DNA of 6,050 nucleotides. Origin: Paraktedonobacter sp036384215 (GTDB taxonomy: Bacteria; Chloroflexota; Ktedonobacteria; Ktedonobacterales; Ktedonobacteraceae). A program made the position numbers and the translations under genes. This document shows, piece by piece, positions 1-6,011 of the stretch; the first letter of the stretch is position 1, and every line of letters starts with the position of its first letter. The stretch is taken from contig DASVMX010000617.1 of the NCBI GenBank assembly GCA_036384215.1, positions 1-6,050 on the forward strand, read 5' to 3'. The notes under the pieces are model-generated. The model was given only the letters and a program-made list of their open reading frames with translations, did no database searches and had not been told where the DNA came from.

Positions 1-477
1 AAGAAAAGTGGCGCCGCCGCCTACAAAAACGTAAAACAACAATACCGCCCACAACGCCGCGCCACCGCTCATGACCCCCACCACAAAGGTCAGTACCTGG
101 TTGAAGCGCTGGCGCATCGTCAGGCCAAGGAAAAGACCCGCGCCGCTCTCCAGCAAGAAGAAAGGGGCTCCCCCCGGTCCAATCACAATACACACCACAA
201 ACAGCGCGACACACAGACTCATACAGCCCACGTAAAAGCCGCGCCGCAGCACAATCACAGCAAAGATAACCGGAACCAGGAGTTGAAGAATCGTCCCGCC
301 AACCGGCAAAAACCGGATAAACACCTGAAAAATCACGCCGATATCCGCCAGCAGCGCTCCCTCGGCCATCTCTAGCGCGCTCAAATGGCGCGGGCGCAGC
401 CCCGCAAAAGCGCGTTTGGACGGCGCTTCAAAGCTTTCCAACGGCACTATTTCGTTTTCTTGACTATCCTTGATCAT
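1..477 (-). CDS. Multi-pass membrane protein, N-terminal part (DUF2232/YybS-like, tentative)
   Basis: This minus-strand reading frame is open from an ATG at 477-475 to the window edge, giving 159 residues with no stop, so the C-terminus is missing. An in-frame TAA at 492-490 closes it upstream. The only other nearby start is a TTG one codon earlier, and a weak GTAGG lies 4 bases before the ATG. The first ~38 residues are polar and charged, so probably cytoplasmic. Hydrophobic segments follow at about 40-57, 60-78, 81-99, 104-120 and 126-155. The pattern FLPVGG, then a proline-containing helix ending in LRRG, then GPGG and a glycine-rich helix ending in GLTMRQR resembles DUF2232 (YybS-like) proteins and also the S-components of ECF vitamin transporters. 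I cannot separate these two from the fragment, and the function is unknown. It is divergently transcribed from the importer operon and has its own likely promoter at 583-588. I am confident that it is a real gene but only moderately sure of the family. Confidence 0.8.
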   Translation of the reverse strand, partial: MIKDSQENEIVPLESFEAPSKRAFAGLRPRHLSALEMAEGALLADIGVIFQVFIRFLPVGGTILQLLVPVIFAVIVLRRGFYVGCMSLCVALFVVCIVIGPGGAPFFLLESGAGLFLGLTMRQRFNQVLTFVVGVMSGGAALWAVLLFYVFVGGGATFL

Positions 478-582
478 CAAACCTACTTTTTACGCTGAGA
501 GAACAGTATCCTGACCATATCTTTAAGAAAGAGTAAATCCAAATTGACACAATAGCAATTTCTATAGAGCCAACAAAACAGT

Positions 583-612
583 ATTATATCAAGACAAACG
601 GCCCAATGCACA
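583..612 (-). promoter_or_regulatory. Extended -10 promoter for the minus-strand membrane protein gene
   Basis: Read on the minus strand, 591-583 is TGATATAAT, a perfect TATAAT -10 box (588-583) preceded by an extended TGn element. The best -35 candidate, TGTGCA at 612-607 with an 18-base spacer, matches the consensus at only 3 of 6 positions, which is acceptable for an extended -10 promoter. Transcription would begin near 576, giving a leader of about 100 bases before the ATG at 477. Position and orientation fit the leftward gene. The call is by consensus match only. Confidence 0.5.
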
Positions 613-958
613 CATTTGAGTGCAATGTACCATGGTCTCGCGGCAACCAGCCATCCGCAGTTCCTATCTACCGTTTTGCTGCTTTGGAAAACACAAAATT
701 CCCTTTTTAGCATACCTCTCCAGTGCACTTCTATGAATAATTGGTGTGAATATAGCGACGTTGCCTGCCTGCGTCGCGACATTCACAAGAGGGTCATGTG
801 GTTTGCGCCAGACAGCATGGCAACATACAAGCTCTCTATCTGTAACTTTCTAGCGTATAAACAGAGAGTGGGCCTGTTATTCTGATAAATGCCACAGAAA
901 GGAGGTCCGCAGACTGTTTTCTCACGAAACCGTTAAAATCCAGGAAATCTCCATCAGC

Positions 959-988
959 TTGACAATTCGTTTTCATGCATTGTACTCT
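959..988 (+). promoter_or_regulatory. Probable sigma70-type promoter of the ABC importer operon
   Basis: A perfect TTGACA -35 box lies at 959-964. Two overlapping -10 candidates follow: TGTACT at 981-986 (16-base spacer, 4 of 6 matches) and TACTCT at 983-988 (18-base spacer, 3 of 6). Transcription would start near 993-996, leaving a leader of about 160 bases before the start codon at 1155. A short inverted repeat, ACTCT at 984-988 and AGAGT at 1000-1004, spans the -10 and the predicted start site and could be an operator, though five-base arms are weak evidence. An alternative -10, TGTAAT at 1072-1077, has no recognisable -35. Confidence 0.42.
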
Positions 989-1101
989 GGCAACAATGGA
1001 GAGTGTACTTATCCCAACTGCTGAAGGTTTTGTGAGCCTGACTCATGGATGTATGCCGTGTATTTTGCTCTTGTAATGCAATTGATGTACGCAGAGGAGC
1101 G

Positions 1102-1127
1102 GAGCGCCAGGACGGCGCGAGCGCTCG
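1102..1127 (+). repeat. GC-rich dyad in the importer leader, next to the ribosome binding site
   Basis: This GC-rich patch sits in an otherwise AT-rich leader. It contains a perfect 10-base palindrome, CGAGCGCTCG, at 1118-1127, ending 12 bases before the Shine-Dalgarno sequence at 1140-1145. The same stretch can fold as GAGCGC (1102-1107) with GCGCTC (1121-1126), or as a tighter GCGCC (1104-1108) with GGCGC (1114-1118) around a 5-base loop. It could be an operator for a dimeric regulator or an RNA hairpin. There is no T-run after it, so it is not an intrinsic terminator. The symmetry is seen directly; any function is inferred. Confidence 0.4.
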
Positions 1128-1139
1128 AATCAACCCAAC

Positions 1140-1145
1140 GGAGGG
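1140..1145 (+). promoter_or_regulatory. Shine-Dalgarno GGAGGG that fixes the start of the binding protein
   Basis: GGAGGG directly abuts an ATG at 1146-1148, too close to serve it. The in-frame ATG at 1155 lies 9 bases downstream, the normal distance, so 1155 is the preferred start. This trims three residues from the longest open frame. Confidence 0.7.
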
Positions 1146-1154
1146 ATGCTGATT

Positions 1155-2747
1155 ATGCGGTATATCACTCGACATCCTGGCAAAGACCTTTCCACACGCG
1201 TCAGGTGGAGTATTTTTCCGGTCTTTGCGCTTCTCCTGACCTTTTTATTTGCCGCCTGCGGTTCAGGCGGATCCGCGAACACCACAAACTCAAAGTTCGG
1301 CGGTAAACTGAATGTCGGTTTGAATGCGGATGCTGTAACCCTGGACCCGCTGCTCTCGACCGCTCTGGTGGATCGCCAGGTGATGTTGAATCTCTATGAC
1401 ACGCTGGTGAGGGTGGACGCGCAGAATACCATTCAACCAGACCTGGCCACGTCCTGGAGCTATGCAACCCCTACCCAGCTCGTCTTTACCCTGCGCACAG
1501 ATGTGAAATTCACTGATGGCAGTAGCCTGGATGCGAACGCGGTTGTCTTTAACATCAACCGTATCCTCAATACGCCAGCTTCGCCGCGTTTTAGCGAGAT
1601 CTCAACGATCAAATCAGTCGTGGCCGCCGATGCTTCTCACGTGCAATTCAATCTCAAAAAAGCCTTTGCGCCTCTGCTGGCAACATTAACAGACCGTTCG
1701 GGCATGATCCTCTCGCCCACGGCGGTGCAAAACCTGGGCAAGGGTCTGGCCAACGGTCCGGTGAACGCTGGCAGCGGGCCTTTTCAGTTCAAAGAATGGG
1801 TCAAGGGCGATCACCTGACCATCGTACGTAATCCGCACTACTGGCAGAAGGACGCGCAGGGCAATGTACTGCCATACCTGCAGTCCGTGACCTATCACGG
1901 CATTACCAATGGGACCGTAGAATTTACAAATCTGCAAACCGGCACAATCGATGTCGCTGACTCGGTTGACCCGAATTTTGTGTCCCAGGCGAAGGCAAAC
2001 TCCAACCTGGTCTATCACCAGATTCCAGGCCTGAGCTTTTTCGGCATTGAGCTGAATGTCTCGGTTGCCCCGCTCAATAATGTGCATGTACGCCGGGCAA
2101 TTGAATGGGGGGTGAATCGCGACGAGATTGTCAACACGGTCTTTAAAGGTGTGGCCGTGGTCGCGCAGGGACCACTCTCGCCTGGCAGTTGGGCCTTTGA
2201 CAGCTCGTTCGCGCCCTATCATTACGATGTCAACCAGGCCAAAACCGAACTCCAGATGGGCGGCGCGGCTCAGGGAATAACGTTTACTATGCTCATCTCC
2301 AGCGGCTCGCCCATTCTGACGCAGGAGGCGCAGTTCATCCAGTCAGAGCTACAGCCTGTAGGCATTAAGGTCAATATCCAGCAGGAAACCTTCGCCACGC
2401 TGCTTTCTGATACGCAAGCGCATCACTTCCAGGCAGCTCTGCTCGGCTGGAGTGGGCGTCCTGACCCGGATGGCAATACCTTCTCCTGGTTCCACACGGG
2501 CGGCGGCAACAATAACATGCTCTACTCCAGTGCCCAGGTGGACACGCTGCTGGAAACGGCGCGAGCTTCCAATGACCAGGCCACGCGCGCGCGGGATTAT
2601 ATCCAGGCGCAGCAGATCATCGCCCAGGACAGCTCGTATGTCTTCATCTATCACGGAGTCAGCATCCAGGCCAGTTCTACCAGGGTGCAAAACTTCCTGA
2701 TTCTGCCAACCACGATCATGGAATTCGCCAATGTGTATCTGAGTTAG
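1155..2747 (+). CDS. ABC transporter substrate-binding lipoprotein, family 5 (peptide/nickel type)
   Basis: This 530-residue protein is the extracytoplasmic binding protein of a Dpp/Opp-family importer. It has a basic N-terminus (residues 1-18) and a hydrophobic signal segment (about 19-34). A lipobox-like LFAAC follows with Cys35 as the likely lipidated residue; Phe at -3 is slightly unusual. A Gly/Ser/Asn-rich linker leads into the mature domain. Family 5 hallmarks follow in order: LDPL near 63-66, YDTLV at 81-85, LATSW at 97-101, then FTLR, VKF and DG (121-122) with an Ala/Asp-rich helix ending in NINR. GSGPF at 206-210 precedes the usual N-P-x-Y-W strand. The length of about 530 residues is normal for the family. 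The two permease genes follow after 14 bases. The ligand cannot be read from the sequence: di- or oligopeptides are the default, but family 5 proteins also bind sugars, metals or opines. The family call is very secure. Confidence 0.96.
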   Translation: MRYITRHPGKDLSTRVRWSIFPVFALLLTFLFAACGSGGSANTTNSKFGGKLNVGLNADAVTLDPLLSTALVDRQVMLNLYDTLVRVDAQNTIQPDLATSWSYATPTQLVFTLRTDVKFTDGSSLDANAVVFNINRILNTPASPRFSEISTIKSVVAADASHVQFNLKKAFAPLLATLTDRSGMILSPTAVQNLGKGLANGPVNAGSGPFQFKEWVKGDHLTIVRNPHYWQKDAQGNVLPYLQSVTYHGITNGTVEFTNLQTGTIDVADSVDPNFVSQAKANSNLVYHQIPGLSFFGIELNVSVAPLNNVHVRRAIEWGVNRDEIVNTVFKGVAVVAQGPLSPGSWAFDSSFAPYHYDVNQAKTELQMGGAAQGITFTMLISSGSPILTQEAQFIQSELQPVGIKVNIQQETFATLLSDTQAHHFQAALLGWSGRPDPDGNTFSWFHTGGGNNNMLYSSAQVDTLLETARASNDQATRARDYIQAQQIIAQDSSYVFIYHGVSIQASSTRVQNFLILPTTIMEFANVYLS

Positions 2748-2761
2748 AGGAGCAAACCCGC

Positions 2762-3712
2762 ATGGCCCGCTATATTGTCCAGCGCTTGCTCTTTATGTTA
2801 CCGGTGGCGCTGCTGGTCAGTTTTGTGACCTTTATGCTGATCCACCTGGTTCCAGGCGATCCAGCGCGGGTGCTGTTAGGCGAAGAGGCAACTCCTCAAA
2901 CGGTGGCGGCCTTGCAGCGCCAGCTCGGCCTGGATAAGCCGCTGCCGCAGCAATTTGTGCTCTGGCTCGGACAGGCACTGCATGGGAACCTGGGGGATTC
3001 AATTCAGCTCCAGCAGCCAGTAAGCCAGGCCATCTTCCAGCGTCTACCGGTGACGCTGGAACTGGGCCTGGCCGCGCTGATCTTCTCGGTTGGGCTGGCC
3101 ATTCCGCTGGGGGTATATAGCGCGACGCATCGCAACCACTGGCTTGAATGGTTGATCAACGTTTCCACCCTGGTTGGCACGGCCATCCCCAACTTTGTGC
3201 TGGCCCTGCTGCTGATTTTCCTGTTTGCCGTCACACTGCGCTTCTTCCCGCCAGGCGGCTATGCACCCTTCACCGATGACCCTATGAACAACCTGCGCAA
3301 CCTTGTTCTGCCTATGATCGCGCTGGGCACAGGCACAGTCGCGGGCAATCTGCGCCAGATCAATGCCAGCATGACCGAGGTGCTGGAACACGATTATATC
3401 CGCACTGCACGAGCCAAAGGCCTGTCCGAACGCCGCGTGAACTATGTCCACGCCCTGCGCAACTCTCTGCTGCCACTGCTCACTATCATAGGCATCCAGG
3501 TCGGCGCGATCTTGAGTGGAGCGTTTGTGATCGAAAGCATCTTTCTCTGGCCAGGCATCGGCAAGCTGGGTGTTGACAGCGCCTTCGCGAAGGACTATCC
3601 AGTGGTCCAGGGTGTGGTGCTGCTCGCGGCCTTCTCTTATATGCTGATCAATCTCCTGGTCGACATCTCTTACGTCTTTCTGGACCCGCGCATTCGTCTC
3701 AACAGGTCATAG
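2762..3712 (+). CDS. ABC transporter permease, DppB/OppB type
   Basis: This 316-residue integral membrane protein is one half of the importer's translocation channel. The N-terminal helix (about 9-30) ends in HLVPGDPA at 28-35, the DppB/OppB signature. LGLDKPLPQQ (55-64), GNLGDS (75-80) and RLPVTLEL (94-101) follow. Further membrane segments lie at about 98-120, 133-158, 180-196, 236-258 and 281-304. The cytoplasmic EAA-type coupling loop that contacts the ATPase begins at Asp211 (DYIRTARAKG, 211-220). The C-terminus carries PGIGKLG, DYPVVQG and LDPRIR, all typical. Length and motif order match the family with no sign of damage. The AGAGGAG ribosome binding site at 2746-2752 starts within the stop codon of the binding-protein gene and lies 9 bases before the ATG, so this gene is almost certainly co-transcribed with it. 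The family is certain; the substrate is not. Confidence 0.97.
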   Translation: MARYIVQRLLFMLPVALLVSFVTFMLIHLVPGDPARVLLGEEATPQTVAALQRQLGLDKPLPQQFVLWLGQALHGNLGDSIQLQQPVSQAIFQRLPVTLELGLAALIFSVGLAIPLGVYSATHRNHWLEWLINVSTLVGTAIPNFVLALLLIFLFAVTLRFFPPGGYAPFTDDPMNNLRNLVLPMIALGTGTVAGNLRQINASMTEVLEHDYIRTARAKGLSERRVNYVHALRNSLLPLLTIIGIQVGAILSGAFVIESIFLWPGIGKLGVDSAFAKDYPVVQGVVLLAAFSYMLINLLVDISYVFLDPRIRLNRS

Positions 3713-3724
3713 GAGGAGGCATAT

Positions 3725-4663
3725 ATGGCAGAGTCAATTTCTTTGCCTGAAAGCGAAGAGCCCGCGGGCCTACCAATCGCGGCATCGCCCTGGTTCAAAC
3801 GGGTACTCAGCGAATTTCGCCACAATCCGCGCTGGTGGTTCAGCCTGGTGCTGCTTGCCTTTATCCTGGCCGCCATCTTCGCGCCGCTGGTCAGCCCATA
3901 TGATCCGCTGGCCTATCACCCGGTGATCACCGCGCAGCCGCCTACCTGGGCTCATCTGCTCGGCACCGACTCGCTGGGGCGAGATCAGTTGAGCCGCATT
4001 ATCTATGGCACGCGCGTCTCGCTCTCGATTGGGCTGATCTCGATTCTCCTCGGCGGACTCACCGGAACGCTGCTGGGTATGCTCGCGGCCTATTTCAAAG
4101 GCTGGGTTGATCAACTGATAGCCATCCTTGTGGATGCTCTCCTGGCCTTCCCCTCGCTGCTACTCGCCCTGGCTATCATCGCGGCCCTTGGCCCCAGCCT
4201 GATCAACCTCGCCATAGCTCTGGCCATCGTGCGCGTCCCAATCTACGCCCGCCTGGCGCGCGGCCAGACGCTCCAGGTGGTTAGCCAGGACTACATCATG
4301 GCCGCCCATAGCGCCGGCACACACACCCTTAAAATCCTGACCCGCCATATCCTGCCCAACATCTTTGGTCCGCTGCTTGTCCAGGCTACAATCTCTGTCT
4401 CACTGGCAATTCTCGACGAATCAATCTTCAGTTTTCTTGGCCTGGGAGCACAGCCTCCCACGCCAGAATGGGGGGCCATGATCAATGACGCCCAGACCTT
4501 CCTGGCCAGCGACCCCTGGATGATGTTCGGCCCTGCCCTGGCCATCGTGCTCGTCCTGGTCAGCCTCAACCTCGTCGGCGACGCCCTGCGCGGCCTCCTC
4601 GACCCCCGCGACGCCGAGCGCATCACCATGATCTTCCGCACAACACGAGGCGGTTCTTCTTGA
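3725..4663 (+). CDS. ABC transporter permease, DppC/OppC type
   Basis: This 312-residue protein is the second permease subunit and pairs with the DppB-type protein. A polar cytoplasmic tail of about 36 residues precedes the first helix (about 38-56), followed by SPYDP at 57-61 as in the OppC N-terminal domain. GTDSLGRDQLSR (80-91) and YGTRVSL (94-100) are the classic DppC/OppC signature. Other membrane segments lie at about 99-122, 131-154, 157-176, 212-231 and 267-290. The EAA-type loop for the ATPase starts at Asp189 (DYIMAAHSAG, 189-198), with His-Ser where many relatives have Arg-Ala or Lys-Ala. FSFLGLG (235-241), P-x-P-EWG and LRGLLDPR near the C-terminus complete the family pattern. The ribosome binding site AGGAGGAGG at 3711-3719 overlaps the previous stop codon. 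No ATPase gene follows before the next transcription unit, which is unusual for this family. Confidence 0.97.
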   Translation: MAESISLPESEEPAGLPIAASPWFKRVLSEFRHNPRWWFSLVLLAFILAAIFAPLVSPYDPLAYHPVITAQPPTWAHLLGTDSLGRDQLSRIIYGTRVSLSIGLISILLGGLTGTLLGMLAAYFKGWVDQLIAILVDALLAFPSLLLALAIIAALGPSLINLAIALAIVRVPIYARLARGQTLQVVSQDYIMAAHSAGTHTLKILTRHILPNIFGPLLVQATISVSLAILDESIFSFLGLGAQPPTPEWGAMINDAQTFLASDPWMMFGPALAIVLVLVSLNLVGDALRGLLDPRDAERITMIFRTTRGGSS

Positions 4664-4687
4664 AGAAAGCAATCAACGTAAACTCGC

Positions 4688-4726
4688 AAAAAACCAGGTG
4701 ATTACTACTTTTGTGTAACCACCTGG
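4688..4726 (-). terminator. Intrinsic terminator oriented for minus-strand transcription
   Basis: Arms at 4694-4705 and 4715-4726 pair around a 9-base loop. On the plus strand, position 4701 against 4719 is an A/C mismatch. On the minus strand the same pair becomes a G-U wobble, giving an uninterrupted 12-pair stem in the transcript. Directly after the minus-strand stem comes a run of six T (4693-4688). On the plus side the stem is followed by GCCAG and then A residues, with no T-run. Both the tract and the pairing therefore favour termination of leftward transcripts, although no leftward gene is seen to the right of it within the window. Confidence 0.62.
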
Positions 4727-4823
4727 GCCAGAAAAAAATCATTCTCGTGGGAAGTTCAGTGGGTAGTCTTACAGGCACAATCATGGCCAAACGCCGCCCC
4801 GACCGCTATGGTCATAGTCCCCC

Positions 4824-4852
4824 TTGTCTTTTTCTCCTCGCTCTGCTATGCT
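4824..4852 (+). promoter_or_regulatory. Extended -10 promoter for the guanylyltransferase gene
   Basis: TTGTCT at 4824-4829 (4 of 6 -35 matches) is followed after 17 bases by TATGCT at 4847-4852 (4 of 6 -10 matches). A TGC triplet directly before it forms an extended -10 element. Transcription would start near 4859, leaving a leader of about 88 bases. A near-palindrome CTATG-GT-CATAG at 4806-4817 lies just upstream of the -35 and might bind a regulator. The call is by consensus match only. Confidence 0.45.
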
Positions 4853-4866
4853 CCTGACAACAGGAG
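4851..4866 (+). repeat. Inverted repeat over the predicted guanylyltransferase transcription start
   Basis: CTCCTG (4851-4856) and CAGGAG (4861-4866) are perfect inverted copies around ACAA. The left arm overlaps the last two bases of the predicted -10 and the repeat covers the predicted start site. It could be an operator half-site pair or, if transcription starts earlier, a small hairpin with a tetraloop. The second arm contains AGGAG, but no ATG follows at a suitable distance, so it is probably not a ribosome binding site. Confidence 0.35.
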
Positions 4867-4931
4867 ACAGGGTTCTATAAGCAGCAAGGCTTAACTTGAA
4901 AACGTTCCCCTGCTCTTTTCTAGAAACATGT

Positions 4932-4937
4932 GCGAGG
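4932..4937 (+). promoter_or_regulatory. Shine-Dalgarno GCGAGG that fixes the guanylyltransferase start
   Basis: GCGAGG abuts an ATG at 4938 but lies 9 bases before the in-frame ATG at 4947. The second is therefore the likely start. It also places the conserved VVILAGGSGTR nucleotide-binding motif at residue 6, where family members have it. The longer frame beginning at TTG 4896 adds 17 residues unlike the family. Confidence 0.65.
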
Positions 4938-4946
4938 ATGCAGCTT

Positions 4947-6011
4947 ATGAATCATCTGAACGTTGTTATTCTGGCCGGCGGAAGTGGAACGCGCCTCTGG
5001 CCGCTCAGTACCCCGAGCTTTCCCAAACAATTTCTGCCGTTGCCAAACGGCAATAGTATGATACAGGAAACATTGGTGCGTGTCGCTTCTCTGGCCGGAC
5101 CTGAGCAGACCTGGGTTGTCACCGGGCGTAGCATGGCCGGATTGGTCGAGGAGCATCTGCCAATCCTTTCCCCCGCGCACATCTTGCGTGAACCTATGGG
5201 TCGCAACTCCGCGCCCGCTATCGCCTGGATCGCGGCTACAATCGCGTGTAAAGACCCGGAAGCGGTGATGATCACGCTCTCAGCCGACCATGTGATTAGT
5301 GAGGTAGAAACGTTCAGACAGGCGCTGCAACTGGCTTACAAAGCCGCCAGTCAGGGTCAACTGGTGACGCTGGGTATCACGCCGACGGCTCCTGAAACCG
5401 GCTATGGCTATATCCGGTACGCCGGAGATCTCGACGAGGGCTTTGGCCACCAGGTCTTCTCCGGCGAGCGCTTCGTAGAAAAACCCGATCGTGCCACCGC
5501 GCAAGACTATCTGGCCGACGGCCATTATGTCTGGAACAGCGGCATGTTTATCTGGCAGGTGAAAACCATCTTGCGCGAAATGCGCACCCATCAGCCCGAA
5601 ATCATGCAGTGCATCGACCATATCATGGAAACCGTGGGCACACCCGCAGCAGAAGCCGCGCTCAACGAAATCTGGCCTGCTATCCCCTCTATTTCAATTG
5701 ACTACGGCATCATGGAAAAAACCAGCCAGTTCTCCGTTATCCCGGCGAATATCGGCTGGAACGATGTCGGCAACTGGGAGCAATATGGCGCGCTCTTCCC
5801 CTCCGATGAACAGGGCGTCAAACGCATGGGCACCCATGAAGATCTGGGCAGCCAGAACATCTTTGTCTACAACAACACACAGCGCCAGATCTTCACCATC
5901 GGTCTGGACAACGTGGTCGTGGTAGAAATGGACGACAAAACCGTGATCTGCCACATCAACGATGTTCAACGCGTCAAAGAACTGGCCGAGAAACAAAACC
6001 GCAAGGCATAA
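4947..6011 (+). CDS. manC: Mannose-1-phosphate guanylyltransferase (GDP-mannose pyrophosphorylase)
   Basis: This 354-residue cytoplasmic enzyme should convert mannose 1-phosphate and GTP to GDP-mannose and pyrophosphate (EC 2.7.7.13). GDP-mannose is the precursor for mannosylated or fucosylated glycans and exopolysaccharides. The N-terminus has the nucleotidyltransferase signature GGSGTRLWPLS (11-21) followed by FPKQFLPL (25-32), with the usual Arg16 and Lys27. Then come EPMGRNSAPA, SADH (112-115, with the likely metal-binding Asp114), GYGY (152-155), FVEKP ending at Pro180, WNSGMF (196-201), SIDYGIMEK (250-258) and GWNDVG (270-275). A short beta-rich C-terminal segment ends with a predicted helix. 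The protein stops at about 354 residues and lacks the cupin phosphomannose isomerase domain of the longer bifunctional ManC/AlgA enzymes, so it is the single-function form. It seems to be its own transcription unit behind the importer operon. Related nucleotidyltransferases acting on other sugar phosphates are a minor alternative. Confidence 0.95.
   Translation: MNHLNVVILAGGSGTRLWPLSTPSFPKQFLPLPNGNSMIQETLVRVASLAGPEQTWVVTGRSMAGLVEEHLPILSPAHILREPMGRNSAPAIAWIAATIACKDPEAVMITLSADHVISEVETFRQALQLAYKAASQGQLVTLGITPTAPETGYGYIRYAGDLDEGFGHQVFSGERFVEKPDRATAQDYLADGHYVWNSGMFIWQVKTILREMRTHQPEIMQCIDHIMETVGTPAAEAALNEIWPAIPSISIDYGIMEKTSQFSVIPANIGWNDVGNWEQYGALFPSDEQGVKRMGTHEDLGSQNIFVYNNTQRQIFTIGLDNVVVVEMDDKTVICHINDVQRVKELAEKQNRKA

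Larger units (their letters stand above)
478..1154. other. Long AT-rich divergent intergenic region
   Basis: These 677 bases separate the leftward membrane-protein gene from the rightward importer operon. The base composition is visibly more AT-rich than the flanking genes. Open frames of 70-100 codons exist here on both strands (for example 483-782 minus and 616-885 plus), but they overlap one another. Their translations are rich in Cys, Trp and His with no recognisable motif, and they lack good ribosome binding sites, so I regard them as chance. What I can support is a leftward promoter (583-612), a rightward promoter (959-988) and a GC-rich dyad at 1102-1127. Weak inverted repeats occur at 541-561 (AAATTG/CAATTT, 9-base gap) and 832-868 (CTCTCT/AGAGAG, 25-base gap). 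I see no tRNA, known riboswitch or insertion-sequence ends. Confidence 0.7.

Noticed and set aside
541..561. AAATTG / CAATTT inverted repeat plus a TTGACA at 544-549 as a rightward promoter
   Set aside because: The only -10-like box (TATAGA at 563-568) is 13 bases away, which is too close. A six-base AT-rich repeat is expected by chance in this region.
483..782. A 99-codon minus-strand open frame in the divergent spacer
   Set aside because: Its composition is rich in Cys, Trp and Tyr without a motif. It overlaps the predicted leftward promoter and another open frame on the opposite strand, and has no good ribosome binding site.
832..868. Inverted repeat CTCTCT / AGAGAG as a possible terminator or operator
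   Set aside because: The arms are short and of simple sequence, the loop is 25 bases long, and no T-run or nearby gene end gives it a role.
616..885. An 89-codon plus-strand open frame in the divergent spacer
   Set aside because: It has no ribosome binding site and no recognisable domain, lies in AT-rich DNA, and overlaps the frame on the other strand. It is most likely chance.
1686..2222. A 178-codon minus-strand open frame inside the binding-protein gene
   Set aside because: It is fully contained in a clear family 5 binding-protein gene and has no domain of its own, so it is an antisense shadow of codon bias.
4896..4946. N-terminal extension of the guanylyltransferase from TTG 4896
   Set aside because: The extra 17 residues do not resemble the family, and no ribosome binding site lies at a suitable distance from the TTG. 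The ATG at 4947 has both a good site and the expected motif spacing.
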